A stretch of 42,665 nucleotides of DNA from Propionibacteriales bacterium (lineage in GTDB: Bacteria; Actinomycetota; Actinomycetes; Propionibacteriales; Nocardioidaceae), in NCBI GenBank assembly GCA_025929075.1, contig JAICMS010000007.1, positions 1 to 42,665 of the forward strand. Direction: 5' to 3'. The notes beneath the pieces were generated by a model. That model had not been told where the DNA came from, did no database searches, and saw only the letters and a list, made by a program, of their open reading frames with translations. A program made the position numbers and the translations under genes. The stretch's first letter is position 1, and the number at the start of each line of letters is the position of its first letter. This document shows, piece after piece, positions 1-7,200 of the stretch.

Positions 1-1
1 G

Positions 2-556
2 GTGGCGCGCCGCCGGGCCGACGCCGAAGCGAGTGATGGCCAGACGGGCGGTCAGAGGCACGGTGGTCCTAGCGGTCCTGCGGATGCTGCCCAGGTTGCG
101 GCGCAGCCCCTTCTGGCCTCGACGACCGCCAACCCCACTGACGACTCGACGTACCACGCGCGTTCGGCATGGGGAGGTCTTGAACTCGGGGCGGTCGTAA
201 CTGTCGCTCTCGGCGGACTGGTGCTGCCGGTGTTCGGAACGCTCGTCGGGCTGGCGCTTGTCTGGTTCTCCTCGCGTTGGGAGCACCAGACAAAGGTCGC
301 GGCGACGTTGCTGGCAGCGATCCCCATCGCGTTGTGGGTGGTGATCGGCCCGGTGCTGGCGGTTCGGGGTGAAGGTGGCTCGTTCGGCCTATCGCAGGCG
401 CTCCTGTCCGGCGGTCACGCGCCCTTCATAGCAATGGCGGTGGCAACGGCGCTGCTCAACCTCTGCCCCCTCGGCGCGGCGGCCGTGCTCGCGCATCGCC
501 TCAACGGCGACATCGCCAGCACGCAACCTGATCGTCCACGGGCTGGCGAGTCGTAG
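2..556 (+). CDS. Putative membrane protein, 5' end uncertain
   Basis: I do not recognise a named family. The reading frame opens with a GTG at the second base of the window, so the true start may lie upstream and the protein may be longer than the 184 residues seen. The first 55 residues are hydrophilic and disordered-looking (Gly, Ala, Gln rich). They are followed by three hydrophobic segments at about residues 60-90, 98-120 and 140-165. This resembles small actinobacterial membrane proteins with a cytoplasmic N-terminal tail. The gene converges on the SDR gene, with a palindromic F1 repeat between them. Function unknown. Confidence 0.6.
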   Translation: MARRRADAEASDGQTGGQRHGGPSGPADAAQVAAQPLLASTTANPTDDSTYHARSAWGGLELGAVVTVALGGLVLPVFGTLVGLALVWFSSRWEHQTKVAATLLAAIPIALWVVIGPVLAVRGEGGSFGLSQALLSGGHAPFIAMAVATALLNLCPLGAAAVLAHRLNGDIASTQPDRPRAGES

Positions 557-559
557 CTA

Positions 560-603
560 ACGTCCTGCAACTAGCGCGCTCTGGCGCTCCGCTCGCAGGA
601 CGT
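560..603. repeat. F1 palindromic repeat, copy 1 (terminator-like)
   Basis: A 44-nt interrupted palindrome with outer arms ACGTCCTGC and GCAGGACGT and an inner GCGC/GCGC-type stem. It lies between two convergent genes, 3 nt after the stop of the membrane protein and 9 nt before the stop of the SDR gene. Two more copies of the same length lie at 13690 and 14457. Position and shape suggest a bidirectional terminator. There is no T tract, and the inner stem here is poorer than in the other two copies. Confidence 0.75.
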
Positions 604-612
604 AAGCAGCGG

Positions 613-1380
613 CTAGAGGCCGACGCTGCCCTGCATGATGCCGCCGTCCACGAAGACGGTGGTCGACGTGAGATAGGCCGCCTTGCCGGAGGCCAGGAAC
701 ACGACCACGTCGGCGATCTCTTGCGGGTCGGCCATCCGGCCCATCGGGATCGCGGCGTTGAGGGCGGCAAGCTTCTCCGGGTCGTCTATCGTCGACTTGT
801 TGATCGGCGTGGCGACGGCACCGGGGCCGATGTTGACCACCCGGATGTCGTGCGGACCGAGCTCCACGCCGGCGGTGCGGGCCAGCATCCGCATGCCGCC
901 CTTCGAGACGCAGTACGGCGTGTTCCCGGGCATCGGCCAGTCCTCGTGCACCGAGGAGATGTTGAGCACCAGCCCGCCGCCGCCCTGGGCGATGAACTGC
1001 TTGGCCGCCAGCTGCGTTCCGAAGAACGCGCTCTTGAGGTTGATGTCCATCACCCGCTGGTACTGCTCCTCGGTGGTGTCGAGGACAGATGAGCGGGTCT
1101 CGATGCCGGCGTTGTTGACGAGTACGTCGAGCCGGCCGAAGTTGTCGAGCGCCGCCTGCAGCATCTTCTGCAGATCGTCGACCTTGCTGACGTCCGCCTG
1201 GACGCCGACCGCCTTGCCGCCGGCCTTCTCCGCCGCCTCGATGCACTCCTTGGTTTCGTCGGGGTGCACGACGTAGTCGATCACCACGTTGGCGCCCTCG
1301 GCCGCCGCCGCGACGACAATCGCCGCCCCGATCCCGCTGTTACCCCCGGTCACGATGATCGTCTTGCCGTCAAGCAGCAT
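613..1380 (-). CDS. SDR family oxidoreductase (glucose 1-dehydrogenase-like)
   Basis: A 255-residue classical short-chain dehydrogenase/reductase. The Rossmann nucleotide motif TGGNSGIG is at residues 11-18, NNAG at 89-92, the active-site serines at 142-143 and the Y156-x3-K160 pair in YCVSK. The C-terminus ends in the usual FVDGG turn. Length is normal for the family. Among SDRs it looks most like the glucose-1-dehydrogenase/3-oxoacyl-ACP reductase-like group. The substrate cannot be read from sequence; the acidic residue near position 35 after the second strand hints at NAD(H) preference. The ATG at 1380 has a GAAGGAG ribosome site about 6 nt upstream. The gene is monocistronic, diverging from the DUF4446-larBC genes. 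Confidence 0.9.
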   Translation of the reverse strand: MLLDGKTIIVTGGNSGIGAAIVVAAAAEGANVVIDYVVHPDETKECIEAAEKAGGKAVGVQADVSKVDDLQKMLQAALDNFGRLDVLVNNAGIETRSSVLDTTEEQYQRVMDINLKSAFFGTQLAAKQFIAQGGGGLVLNISSVHEDWPMPGNTPYCVSKGGMRMLARTAGVELGPHDIRVVNIGPGAVATPINKSTIDDPEKLAALNAAIPMGRMADPQEIADVVVFLASGKAAYLTSTTVFVDGGIMQGSVGL

Positions 1381-1470
1381 TCCGGGCTCCTTCGCTTCTC
1401 CGTACGTCGTCCCGCTCAGCACGGTATCCACCGACGGTGGCGGCACACCGGCCCACCCACTCGCCGCGGC

Positions 1471-1555
1471 GCTCTCCGGGGCAAACACCCGCTCTCCGGG
1501 GCAGGTCTCCCCCGTTAACGGGGCGCCTGCCCCGTTAACGGGGCAAACACCGGCG
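1471..1555 (+). repeat. F2 hairpin repeat, copy 1
   Basis: This roughly 85-nt element fills much of the 300-nt gap between the divergent SDR and DUF4446 genes. It contains CTCCGGGGCAA and CTCCGGGGCAG as direct subrepeats. These are followed by a perfect 15-bp stem (1510-1524 with 1529-1543, loop GCCT) built on two CCCGTTAACGGG palindromes, then GGGGCAAACACC. A near-identical copy lies at 35887-35972 and a diverged copy on the other strand at 5018-5088. The function is not known. The conserved flanks and re-paired stem suggest a structured RNA or mobile palindromic repeat. Confidence 0.75.
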
Positions 1556-1667
1556 GGGCGGTGGGGCCGGGGGTGGCTGGGTTGGGCGTGGCTGGGCTGG
1601 GCTGGGCCGGATTGGGCCCGGAGGGCGCGAGGCGTGGCGGTTGGCCGTCCGGCAGCCTGGCGGCGAT

Positions 1668-1673
1668 TAGGCT
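1668..1673 (+). promoter_or_regulatory. Putative -10 box for leaderless DUF4446 transcript
   Basis: TAGGCT ends 7 nt before the GTG at 1681. A TAnnnT hexamer at this distance is the pattern of actinobacterial leaderless transcripts, where transcription begins at or next to the start codon. No Shine-Dalgarno sequence precedes this GTG. Confidence 0.45.
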
Positions 1674-1680
1674 GCCAACC

Positions 1681-2139
1681 GTGCCGTTCGACCCGACGAC
1701 GCTGAGCTGGTTGGTCATCGTGGCCCTGGTGCTCTCCGCTGTCGCCGCCGGGGTCGCCTGGGCTGCGGTGTCGCGCCAGCAGCGCCGGCCGTCCGGACCC
1801 GCGCGGCCGGCTAGTCGGCCGAAACTGCTCGGCCGCAGCAAGGCCGACCCACTGACCGCTGAACAGGCGACCCGCGAGATCGAGGCGCTGCAGCTCGACG
1901 TCGCCACTTCGCTGCGGCACCTGGCCGTGGTGCGCTACGACGCGTTCGGCGACATGGGCGGGCACCTGTCGTGGTCGATGGCGCTGCTCGACGACCGAGG
2001 GGATGGCGTCGTACTCACCTCGATCCATGGGCGCAGCGACTCCCGCACCTACGCCAAAAACGTCAGCGGCTGGTCCGCCACCCAACAGCTCTCGCCCGAG
2101 GAGGAGGAGGCGATCGGCTTCGCCCGCCGGGCGAGCTGA
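1681..2139 (+). CDS. DUF4446 family protein
   Basis: A 152-residue protein with one N-terminal membrane segment (about residues 8-30), a basic linker, then a soluble domain. The soluble domain carries the conserved core around HLSWSMALLDDRGDGVVLTS and IHGRSDSRTYAK, characteristic of DUF4446. The biochemical role of the family is unknown. I chose the GTG at 1681 because the hydrophobic segment follows directly and a leaderless -10 box fits. The frame is open further upstream (to 1561), but that stretch is Gly/Trp-rich and looks non-coding. It stands 21 nt before larB on the same strand, so it is probably co-transcribed with larBC. Confidence 0.8.
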   Translation: MPFDPTTLSWLVIVALVLSAVAAGVAWAAVSRQQRRPSGPARPASRPKLLGRSKADPLTAEQATREIEALQLDVATSLRHLAVVRYDAFGDMGGHLSWSMALLDDRGDGVVLTSIHGRSDSRTYAKNVSGWSATQQLSPEEEEAIGFARRAS

Positions 2140-2160
2140 GCGTTGCGAGAGACTAGCGGC

Positions 2161-2928
2161 ATGGCGACGCCGGAGCTGGACCCCCATGACGACGAACCCG
2201 CGGTCGAAGACATCGGCTTCGCGCGGCTCGACATCGACCGGGCGGCGCGGACCGGCGACCCGGAGGTCGTGTACGGCGCCGGCAAGACCCCCGAGCAGAT
2301 CGTCGCCTCGCTGTCGATTCTTCACGAGGCGCACGCCGACCGGGCGGTGCTCGCGACCCGGTTGACGGCCGAGGCGATCGACCTCGTGCGAGGGGCACTG
2401 CCCGACGCGGCGATCGACGAGGTCGCGCGAGCCTGCACACTCGGCCCCTTGCCGCAGCTCACCGGTCACGTCTGCGTGGTCTCCGCCGGCACGTCCGACG
2501 CCCCGGTAGCCGCCGAGGTGGCCCTTACCGCAAAGGTGTTCGGCGCCGGCGCGCACATCATCACCGACGTGGGAGTCGCCGGGCTGCATCGCATCCTGCG
2601 CGTGCGGCCCGAGCTCGCCGATGCCGACTGTCTCGTCGTCGTGGCCGGGATGGAGGGCGCATTGCCATCGGTGGTCGGCGGGCTGACCGGGGTGCCGCTC
2701 GTGGCGGTGCCGACCAGCGTCGGCTACGGCGCCTCGTTCGGCGGCTTGGCCGCGTTGCTGGGGATGCTGAACTCCTGCGCTCCGGGCGTGGTGGTCGTCA
2801 ACATCGACAACGGGTTCGGGGCCGGTGTGTTCGCTGCCCGCGTGGCGCGCAACGCCGCACCCCGGCCGGCTCCCGACGACCCATGGCCGCCTGCTGCCTT
2901 CACGGCTGCCGCAGGCGCCGACACATGA
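2161..2928 (+). CDS. larB: LarB, nickel-pincer cofactor biosynthesis carboxylase
   Basis: A 255-residue protein. In the characterised family, LarB carboxylates and hydrolyses nicotinic acid adenine dinucleotide to pyridinium-3,5-biscarboxylic acid mononucleotide, the first step to the nickel-pincer nucleotide of lactate racemase. Residues about 100-250 form the AIR-carboxylase-like fold, visible as VSAGTSDAPVA, VVAGMEGALPSVVGGL and PTSVGYGASFGG. The N-terminus has the family's GFARLDIDRAAR and EVVYGAGKTPEQI. The ATG at 2161 fits the family start. The stop overlaps the start of larC by 4 nt (ATGA, 2925-2928), so the two are translationally coupled. Confidence 0.93.
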   Translation: MATPELDPHDDEPAVEDIGFARLDIDRAARTGDPEVVYGAGKTPEQIVASLSILHEAHADRAVLATRLTAEAIDLVRGALPDAAIDEVARACTLGPLPQLTGHVCVVSAGTSDAPVAAEVALTAKVFGAGAHIITDVGVAGLHRILRVRPELADADCLVVVAGMEGALPSVVGGLTGVPLVAVPTSVGYGASFGGLAALLGMLNSCAPGVVVVNIDNGFGAGVFAARVARNAAPRPAPDDPWPPAAFTAAAGADT

Positions 2929-4151
2929 TCGGGTGGCTCGACGCCGCGGCCGGCGCCAGCGGCGACATGCTCCTCGCGACGGTCCTCGATGCCGGTGCCG
3001 ACGAGAAACTAGTCCGTCGGTCGATCGCCGCCGTCGCGCCCGAACCGATCGACCTGCGACTCGAGCGAGTGCAACGGGCCGGCCTGGCCTCGCTTCGGGC
3101 CCACATAGACGTCACCGAATCCACGACCGAACGCCGCCCCGCCGACATCGCCGAGCTCTTGGCCAAGGCAGACCTCGAGCCCACCATCCGCGACCATGCG
3201 CAGGCCGTCTTCACAACCTTGGCCGACGCAGAGGCCGCCGTACACGGAGTGCCGGTCGAGTCGATCCACTTCCACGAGGTCGGCGCCCTCGACGCGATCG
3301 CCGACATCGTCGGCGTCTGCGCCGGTTTGGCGTCGCTGGACCTCGCTGAGCTGCACTGCTCACCGGTCGCGGTCGGATCCGGTACGACGACCGGCGCCCA
3401 CGGCACGATGAGTGTGCCGCCACCCGCGGTGACCGCGCTCCTGCGCGGGGTGCCGACGTACGCCGGACCGGTTCCCCGCGAGATGTGTACGCCGACGGGG
3501 GCGGCGGCGCTGCGGCATTGGGTGACGAGCTGGGGGCCACAGCCACGGATGGTCGTCGAGCAGGTCGGCGTGGGGGCCGGCGGCCGCGACATCGTCGGCC
3601 AGGCCAACGTGCTGCGGCTTCTGGTCGGAAGCGCCACCGAGGCCGGCAACGCCGTCGAGCAGGGCGGCCCCCTGGGCGTTGCCACAGTGTTGGAGACCAA
3701 CGTCGACGACCTCGACCCGAGGCTGTGGCCAGGAGTGCTGCAGCGGCTGCTCGATGCCGGTGCGTCCGACGCCTGGCTGGCCCCGATTCTGATGAAGAAG
3801 GGCCGGCCGGCGCACACCCTGTCGGTGCTCGCGCGAGCCGACGTGGTCGAGGCCGTCCAAGCTGTCGTCTTCGCCGAGACGTCGGCGATCGGGATGCGGA
3901 CCAGCATCGTCGGCAAGGTCGAGCTCGCGCGCGAGGTCGGCGAGGTGATGGTCGGCGGCGAGGTCGTCCGGGTCAAGCTCGCCCGGTCGCCGTACGGCGA
4001 CATCGTCAACGTGCAGCCGGAGTACGACGACGTTGCGCGGGCCGCCGCGAGGCTGGGTCGGCCGGTCAAGGCGGTGCTCACGGAGGCGATCGCACTGGCT
4101 GCCGCACGCTGGCCGACCGGGGCCGACGCGCGGAACAGCGTGACCGAGTAG
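2925..4151 (+). CDS. larC: LarC, nickel insertion protein (cyclometallase)
   Basis: A 408-residue LarC. The family inserts nickel into the dithiocarboxylated pyridinium mononucleotide in a CTP-dependent reaction to give the nickel-pincer cofactor. Visible signatures are WLDAAAGASGDMLL at the N-terminus, HFHEVGALDAIADIVG near residue 110, ETNVDDLDPRLW, and the C-terminal KKGRPAHTLSVL and SPYGD regions. Both halves, which some lactobacilli split by a programmed frameshift (larC1/larC2), are here in one uninterrupted frame. The ATG at 2925 overlaps the larB stop. No larE sulfur-transfer gene and no larA racemase lie in the window, so the client enzyme is unknown. Confidence 0.93.
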   Translation: MIGWLDAAAGASGDMLLATVLDAGADEKLVRRSIAAVAPEPIDLRLERVQRAGLASLRAHIDVTESTTERRPADIAELLAKADLEPTIRDHAQAVFTTLADAEAAVHGVPVESIHFHEVGALDAIADIVGVCAGLASLDLAELHCSPVAVGSGTTTGAHGTMSVPPPAVTALLRGVPTYAGPVPREMCTPTGAAALRHWVTSWGPQPRMVVEQVGVGAGGRDIVGQANVLRLLVGSATEAGNAVEQGGPLGVATVLETNVDDLDPRLWPGVLQRLLDAGASDAWLAPILMKKGRPAHTLSVLARADVVEAVQAVVFAETSAIGMRTSIVGKVELAREVGEVMVGGEVVRVKLARSPYGDIVNVQPEYDDVARAAARLGRPVKAVLTEAIALAAARWPTGADARNSVTE

Positions 4152-4307
4152 GTCGGCAACGTGTGGCCGGTGATCGGCGCTGGAAGCGGCCGTTCCACAG
4201 CAAACGCGTCGGCCGCTGCCCGTGCACACCCGGCCGCCGCGGACCGCGGTCAGCGGGTTGGTGCCCGATAGACTCCGGCCAGTCTCGTCGTCGACGTTGG
4301 GTCGTTC

Positions 4308-4913
4308 ATGGATTGGCACCTGATCCTCATCAGCTTCGGCCTGATTTTCCCGATCGAGCTACCCGACAAGACGTTCGTTGCGGCACTTGTGTTGTCGACC
4401 CGCTACCGGCCCCTGCTGGTGTGGCTCGGCGTCGGGCTCGCCTTCGGCGTGCAGTGCACGGTCGCGGTGACGGCGGGCCAGGCGGTGACGCTGCTGCCCT
4501 CGTGGATCGTGCATGCGCTGAGCACGGCGATGTTCTTCATCGGCGCCGTACTGCTCTTGCTCACCGCCCCGAAGGCTGACCGTGAGGAGCACGAGCAGGA
4601 GGAGGAGTTCGAGGCCAAGGCAACGGGGGAGCGGCGCGGCTGGCATGCCTTCGGCGCGTCGTTCCTGCTGCTCTTCGCGGCCGAGTGGGGCGACCTGTCG
4701 CAGCTCCTGACGCTCAACCTGGTGGCCAAGTACGGCGAGCCGGTGCCGATCTTCATCGGATCGTGGGCAGCTCTACTGATGGTCTCCGGGCTCGCGGTCG
4801 TCGGCGGCCGGGTGCTGCTGCGCTACCTCCGACTGTCTCTGCTGCACTACATCGGCGCGTCGGTGTGCCTGATCTTCGTCGGCATCGGCATCTACGAGAT
4901 CGCCGCCGGCTGA
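4308..4913 (+). CDS. TMEM165/GDT1 family (UPF0016) cation transporter
   Basis: A 201-residue polytopic membrane protein. The two halves each carry the family signature: IELPDKTFVAAL near residue 17 and AEWGDLSQLLTL near residue 124, variants of E-x-G-D-K/R-T/S. The halves are separated by an acidic cytoplasmic loop (EEHEQEEEFEAK). Characterised members export Mn2+ or exchange Ca2+/Mn2+ for H+, so a role in manganese homeostasis is likely by homology. The first motif has Pro for Gly. The gene follows larC by 156 nt. A TAGACT box at 4268-4273 could be its own -10. I saw no clear yybP-ykoY (Mn) riboswitch in the gap. Confidence 0.88.
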   Translation: MDWHLILISFGLIFPIELPDKTFVAALVLSTRYRPLLVWLGVGLAFGVQCTVAVTAGQAVTLLPSWIVHALSTAMFFIGAVLLLLTAPKADREEHEQEEEFEAKATGERRGWHAFGASFLLLFAAEWGDLSQLLTLNLVAKYGEPVPIFIGSWAALLMVSGLAVVGGRVLLRYLRLSLLHYIGASVCLIFVGIGIYEIAAG

Positions 4914-4944
4914 CCAAGTCGTCGGCCAGCTCCGGCCAACCCGT

Positions 4945-5011
4945 CACCCTTCCCTGCCCGCCACCCTTCCTTCCCCGCCACCCTTCCCTCCCGCCACCCT
5001 TCCCTCCCCGC
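4945..5011 (+). repeat. C-rich tandem repeat, four units of 16-17 nt
   Basis: Four consecutive units of the form CACCCTTCCCTCCCCGC, with small differences, lie at about 4945, 4962, 4979 and 4995. They occupy the 286-nt gap between the GDT1 gene and the MFS gene. The purine strand is G/A-rich. Nothing coding was seen here. Confidence 0.7.
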
Positions 5012-5017
5012 TCCGGC

Positions 5018-5088
5018 GCTTGCCCCGTTGTCAGTGTGTTTGCACTGACAACGGGGGAGATGTGCCCCTCACTGTGTGTGCTTGCCCC
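5018..5088 (-). repeat. F2 hairpin repeat, copy 3 (diverged, reverse strand)
   Basis: Read on the minus strand this follows the F2 layout: GGGGCAAGCAC, a second GGGGCA, then TCTCCCCCGTT, a stem, AACGGGGCAAG. The stem is 14 bp and perfect (5023-5036 with 5043-5056, loop 6 nt). Beyond CCCCGTT its sequence (GTCAGTG/CACTGAC) is unrelated to copies 1 and 2, so pairing is kept while sequence changed. It lies between two plus-strand genes. Confidence 0.65.
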
Positions 5089-5199
5089 GACTGAGGGCCA
5101 GCTCCTTGAGCAAATCAGTCGCCAGCGCAGCGCGATGCTCCGATAGCGTTGCCCGGCTGCCTGCATGTCCCGACCTGCCTGGCGAAAGGCGGTACGCCG

Positions 5200-6480
5200 G
5201 TGCGCCTGCGCCTCCCCGACGCGCTGAGCCCGATGCGCGACCGCCAGTTCGCCTGGTACTACACCGGCCGCTTCGTCTCGACGATGGGCTCGGTGATGGC
5301 GCCGATCGCGCTGACGTTCGCCGTGCTGGACGTGACCAACAACTCCGCCACCGCACTCGGTCAGGTGCTGGCCGCCAGGAGCATCCCGCTCGTCATCTTC
5401 CTGCTGCTCGGCGGCGTGGTCGCCGACCGGCTGTCGCGTTCACTGGTCATGCAGGTCTCACACCTGCTGTCGGCCGCCACTCAAGGGACGGTCGCTGCGC
5501 TGCTGCTGACGGGCGACGCCAGGCTGTGGATGCTGATCGTCCTCGAGGCCGCCAACGGCACAGTCTCGGCGTTCACCTTCCCGGCGATGCAAGGCGTCGT
5601 GCCACAGGTCGTGCCGCGCAGCCACCTCCAGCAGGCCAACGCGATGCTGTCCTTCTCGCGAGGCGGCCTGGCCATGATCGGCCCTACCGCCGGCGCTCTG
5701 CTCGTGGCGACCGCCGGCTCCGGCTGGGCGATCGCCATCGATGCGCTGAGCTGGGCGCTCGCCAGCTTCTGCATGGCCAAAGTCCGGGTGCCGTCGGTCC
5801 GCAGCGATGCCACCGGATCGACATCGATGTGGACCGAGCTCGTCGAGGGCTGGTCGACCTTCCGTTCGTTCACCTGGGTCTGGGTCGTCGTACTCGCCTT
5901 CGGTGCGCTCAACATGATCTCTGCCGGCGCCTGGTCCACCCTCGGGCCCAGCCTGGCCAAGCAGACCATCGGCGTGCCGGCCTGGGGCTACACGCTGAGC
6001 GCGGAGGCGGTCGGCCTGCTCGCGATGACCGTGGTGATGTTGCGGTGGCGGACGCGCTACCCGTTGCGCGCCGGCATGATCGGCGTCGGTGCGCTGGCTC
6101 TCCCGATCCTGATGCTCGGCCTGCGGCCAGTGACGGCACCGTTGGTCGTCATCGCCTTCGTCGCGGGGTGCGGCACCGAAGTGTTCAGCATCGGCTGGTC
6201 GACCTCGCTGCAGGAACATGTGCCGCTGCACCTGCTGTCCCGCGTGTCGTCGTACGACGCCCTCGGCTCGTTTGTCGCGATCCCGATCGGCGAGCTGCTC
6301 TTCGGGCCCCTCGCCGGCGTCTTTGCGCTGCGCGACATCCTCGTCTGGTCCGGCATCGCGTACGTCGTGATCGTCGTCGCCACGCTCGCGTCGAGGTCGG
6401 TCCGCGACCTCCAACACGCGGCAGAGCCGGTGATCGAACCGGTCGCTGCACCCGGCCCGGCGCCGGACCCGACCGGCTGA
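5200..6480 (+). CDS. MFS transporter
   Basis: A 426-residue major facilitator with about 12 hydrophobic segments. It begins with MRDRQFAWYYTGRFVSTMGSVM, the usual start of the drug/siderophore exporter group related to EntS. The loop between helices 2 and 3 has GGVVADRLSRS, the family G-x3-D-R signature. The likely role is proton-driven export of a small molecule; the substrate is unknown. I chose the GTG at 5200, preceded by GAAAGGCGG, over the longer frame from 5149, whose extra residues look non-coding. The C-terminal tail is Pro/Ala-rich. It stands alone between two repeat-bearing gaps. Confidence 0.88.
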   Translation: MRLRLPDALSPMRDRQFAWYYTGRFVSTMGSVMAPIALTFAVLDVTNNSATALGQVLAARSIPLVIFLLLGGVVADRLSRSLVMQVSHLLSAATQGTVAALLLTGDARLWMLIVLEAANGTVSAFTFPAMQGVVPQVVPRSHLQQANAMLSFSRGGLAMIGPTAGALLVATAGSGWAIAIDALSWALASFCMAKVRVPSVRSDATGSTSMWTELVEGWSTFRSFTWVWVVVLAFGALNMISAGAWSTLGPSLAKQTIGVPAWGYTLSAEAVGLLAMTVVMLRWRTRYPLRAGMIGVGALALPILMLGLRPVTAPLVVIAFVAGCGTEVFSIGWSTSLQEHVPLHLLSRVSSYDALGSFVAIPIGELLFGPLAGVFALRDILVWSGIAYVVIVVATLASRSVRDLQHAAEPVIEPVAAPGPAPDPTG

Positions 6481-6488
6481 AGACGCCT

Positions 6489-6519
6489 CCGCCGACCCCT
6501 CACCGGCGGGCGTCGGCGG
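6489..6519 (+). terminator. Inverted repeat after the MFS gene
   Basis: CCGCCGAC and GTCGGCGG form an 8-bp stem with a 15-nt loop, starting 8 nt after the MFS stop codon. There is no T tract. Position suggests a terminator. Confidence 0.4.
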
Positions 6520-6550
6520 GCGCCGCCGGCCGCGACCGGCGCCAAACCCC

Positions 6551-6611
6551 GCCGAGAGGTCAGATCTGCACCGACACGCCGCGAAAACCGGTGCATTGTT
6601 GCCGTCTCGGC
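6551..6611 (+). ncRNA. F3 structured repeat, copy 1
   Basis: A 61-nt hairpin: left arm from GCCGAGAGG to CUGCACC, right arm from GGUGCAUUG to GUCUCGGC. About 17 of 22 positions pair, with wobbles on the plus strand. The loop GACACGCCG-CGAAAA is shared with copies at 28955 (minus strand) and 41874. It sits between two plus-strand genes and is oriented with them. Similarity to copy 3 continues downstream into GGCGGAAGGGG. The function is unknown. It could be a small RNA, a 5'-leader element or a mobile palindromic repeat. Confidence 0.6.
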
Positions 6612-6664
6612 GGAAGGGGGGGTGGGGATGGACCGGGTGCAGCGGGCGGGAAGGGAAGCGCGGA

Positions 6665-6670
6665 TAGGTT
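6665..6670 (+). promoter_or_regulatory. Putative -10 box for GNAT gene
   Basis: TAGGTT ends 6 nt before the ATG at 6677, the leaderless pattern. A GAGGAG directly abuts the ATG, too close to act as a ribosome-binding site. Confidence 0.4.
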
Positions 6671-6676
6671 GAGGAG

Positions 6677-7171
6677 ATGGCGGCTGGATGGCGTTGGCCT
6701 CATTGGCGGCCGCGGGCGCTGGAGGTGTCGATCCGGCAGTTCCGGCAGTCCGACGCGCGGGCCGTCTGGGAGCTGCACGCGACCACGAACCACCCGGGTC
6801 GCCTCGACGACCTGGTCGATGTCGACGAGTCGTACCTCGTCGGCGGCGGCGACTTCCTCGTTGCCGAGCTGAAGGGCGGCGAGGTCATCGCGACGGCAGC
6901 GCTGCGGCCGATCAAGGCGGGCAGCACCGCGGCGGAAGTCACCCGGGTGCTGGTGCGGCGCGACCTGCGTCGGCGTGGGATCGGCACCGGGCTGATGGAT
7001 GCGCTGCATCGACGCGCCGCGGCGCTCGGGCTGGAAGTCGCCAAACTCGACCTAGCTCACCAACAGCCGGCAGCGGTGGCCTTCTACCACTCCCTCGGTT
7101 ACACCGAGGCCGCCGACGAGCAGACCGGCCGGGTGAGGGAGCTGGTCAAGCGCCTCATCACGCTCCCGTAG
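6677..7171 (+). CDS. GNAT family N-acetyltransferase
   Basis: A 164-residue single-domain acetyltransferase. The acetyl-CoA binding motif A is VLVRRDLRRRGIGTGLMDAL (about residues 91-110), with the expected R-x-x-G-x-G. The end of the fold shows AVAFYHSLGYTEA, the usual motif B. The substrate cannot be predicted. The ATG at 6677 is supported by a -10 box at leaderless distance. A shorter start at the GTG at 6725 would begin just before the first strand (VSIRQFRQSDA) and cannot be excluded. arcA follows after 29 nt but has its own leaderless promoter. Confidence 0.85.
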   Translation: MAAGWRWPHWRPRALEVSIRQFRQSDARAVWELHATTNHPGRLDDLVDVDESYLVGGGDFLVAELKGGEVIATAALRPIKAGSTAAEVTRVLVRRDLRRRGIGTGLMDALHRRAAALGLEVAKLDLAHQQPAAVAFYHSLGYTEAADEQTGRVRELVKRLITLP

Positions 7172-7188
7172 CCCACGGCGGCTGCCAC

Positions 7189-7194
7189 TAGTCT
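7189..7194 (+). promoter_or_regulatory. Putative -10 box for arcA
   Basis: TAGTCT ends 6 nt before the ATG at 7201. The spacer CCAGGT gives no normal Shine-Dalgarno spacing, so a leaderless mRNA is likely. Confidence 0.45.
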
Positions 7195-7200
7195 CCAGGT

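Noticed and set aside
613-2589. Very long minus-strand frame of 658 codons covering the SDR and larB regions.
   Set aside because: Only the last 255 codons are real (SDR). The upstream part is the antisense of the DUF4446-larB genes in GC-rich DNA, with Arg/Gly/His-rich translation.
2900-4198. Minus-strand frame of 432 codons opposite larC.
   Set aside because: Low-complexity Ser/Thr/Arg-rich translation opposite a strongly conserved larC.
4152-4307. Possible yybP-ykoY manganese riboswitch before the GDT1 gene.
   Set aside because: Only GC-rich inverted repeats are visible; I could not find the conserved internal loop or the expected paired helices.
4945-5056. Tandem C-rich units followed by a perfect hairpin, considered as a CRISPR-like or origin-like array.
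   Set aside because: Units are only 16-17 nt, contiguous, without spacers, and the hairpin belongs to the F2 family. No cas genes or DnaA boxes were seen.
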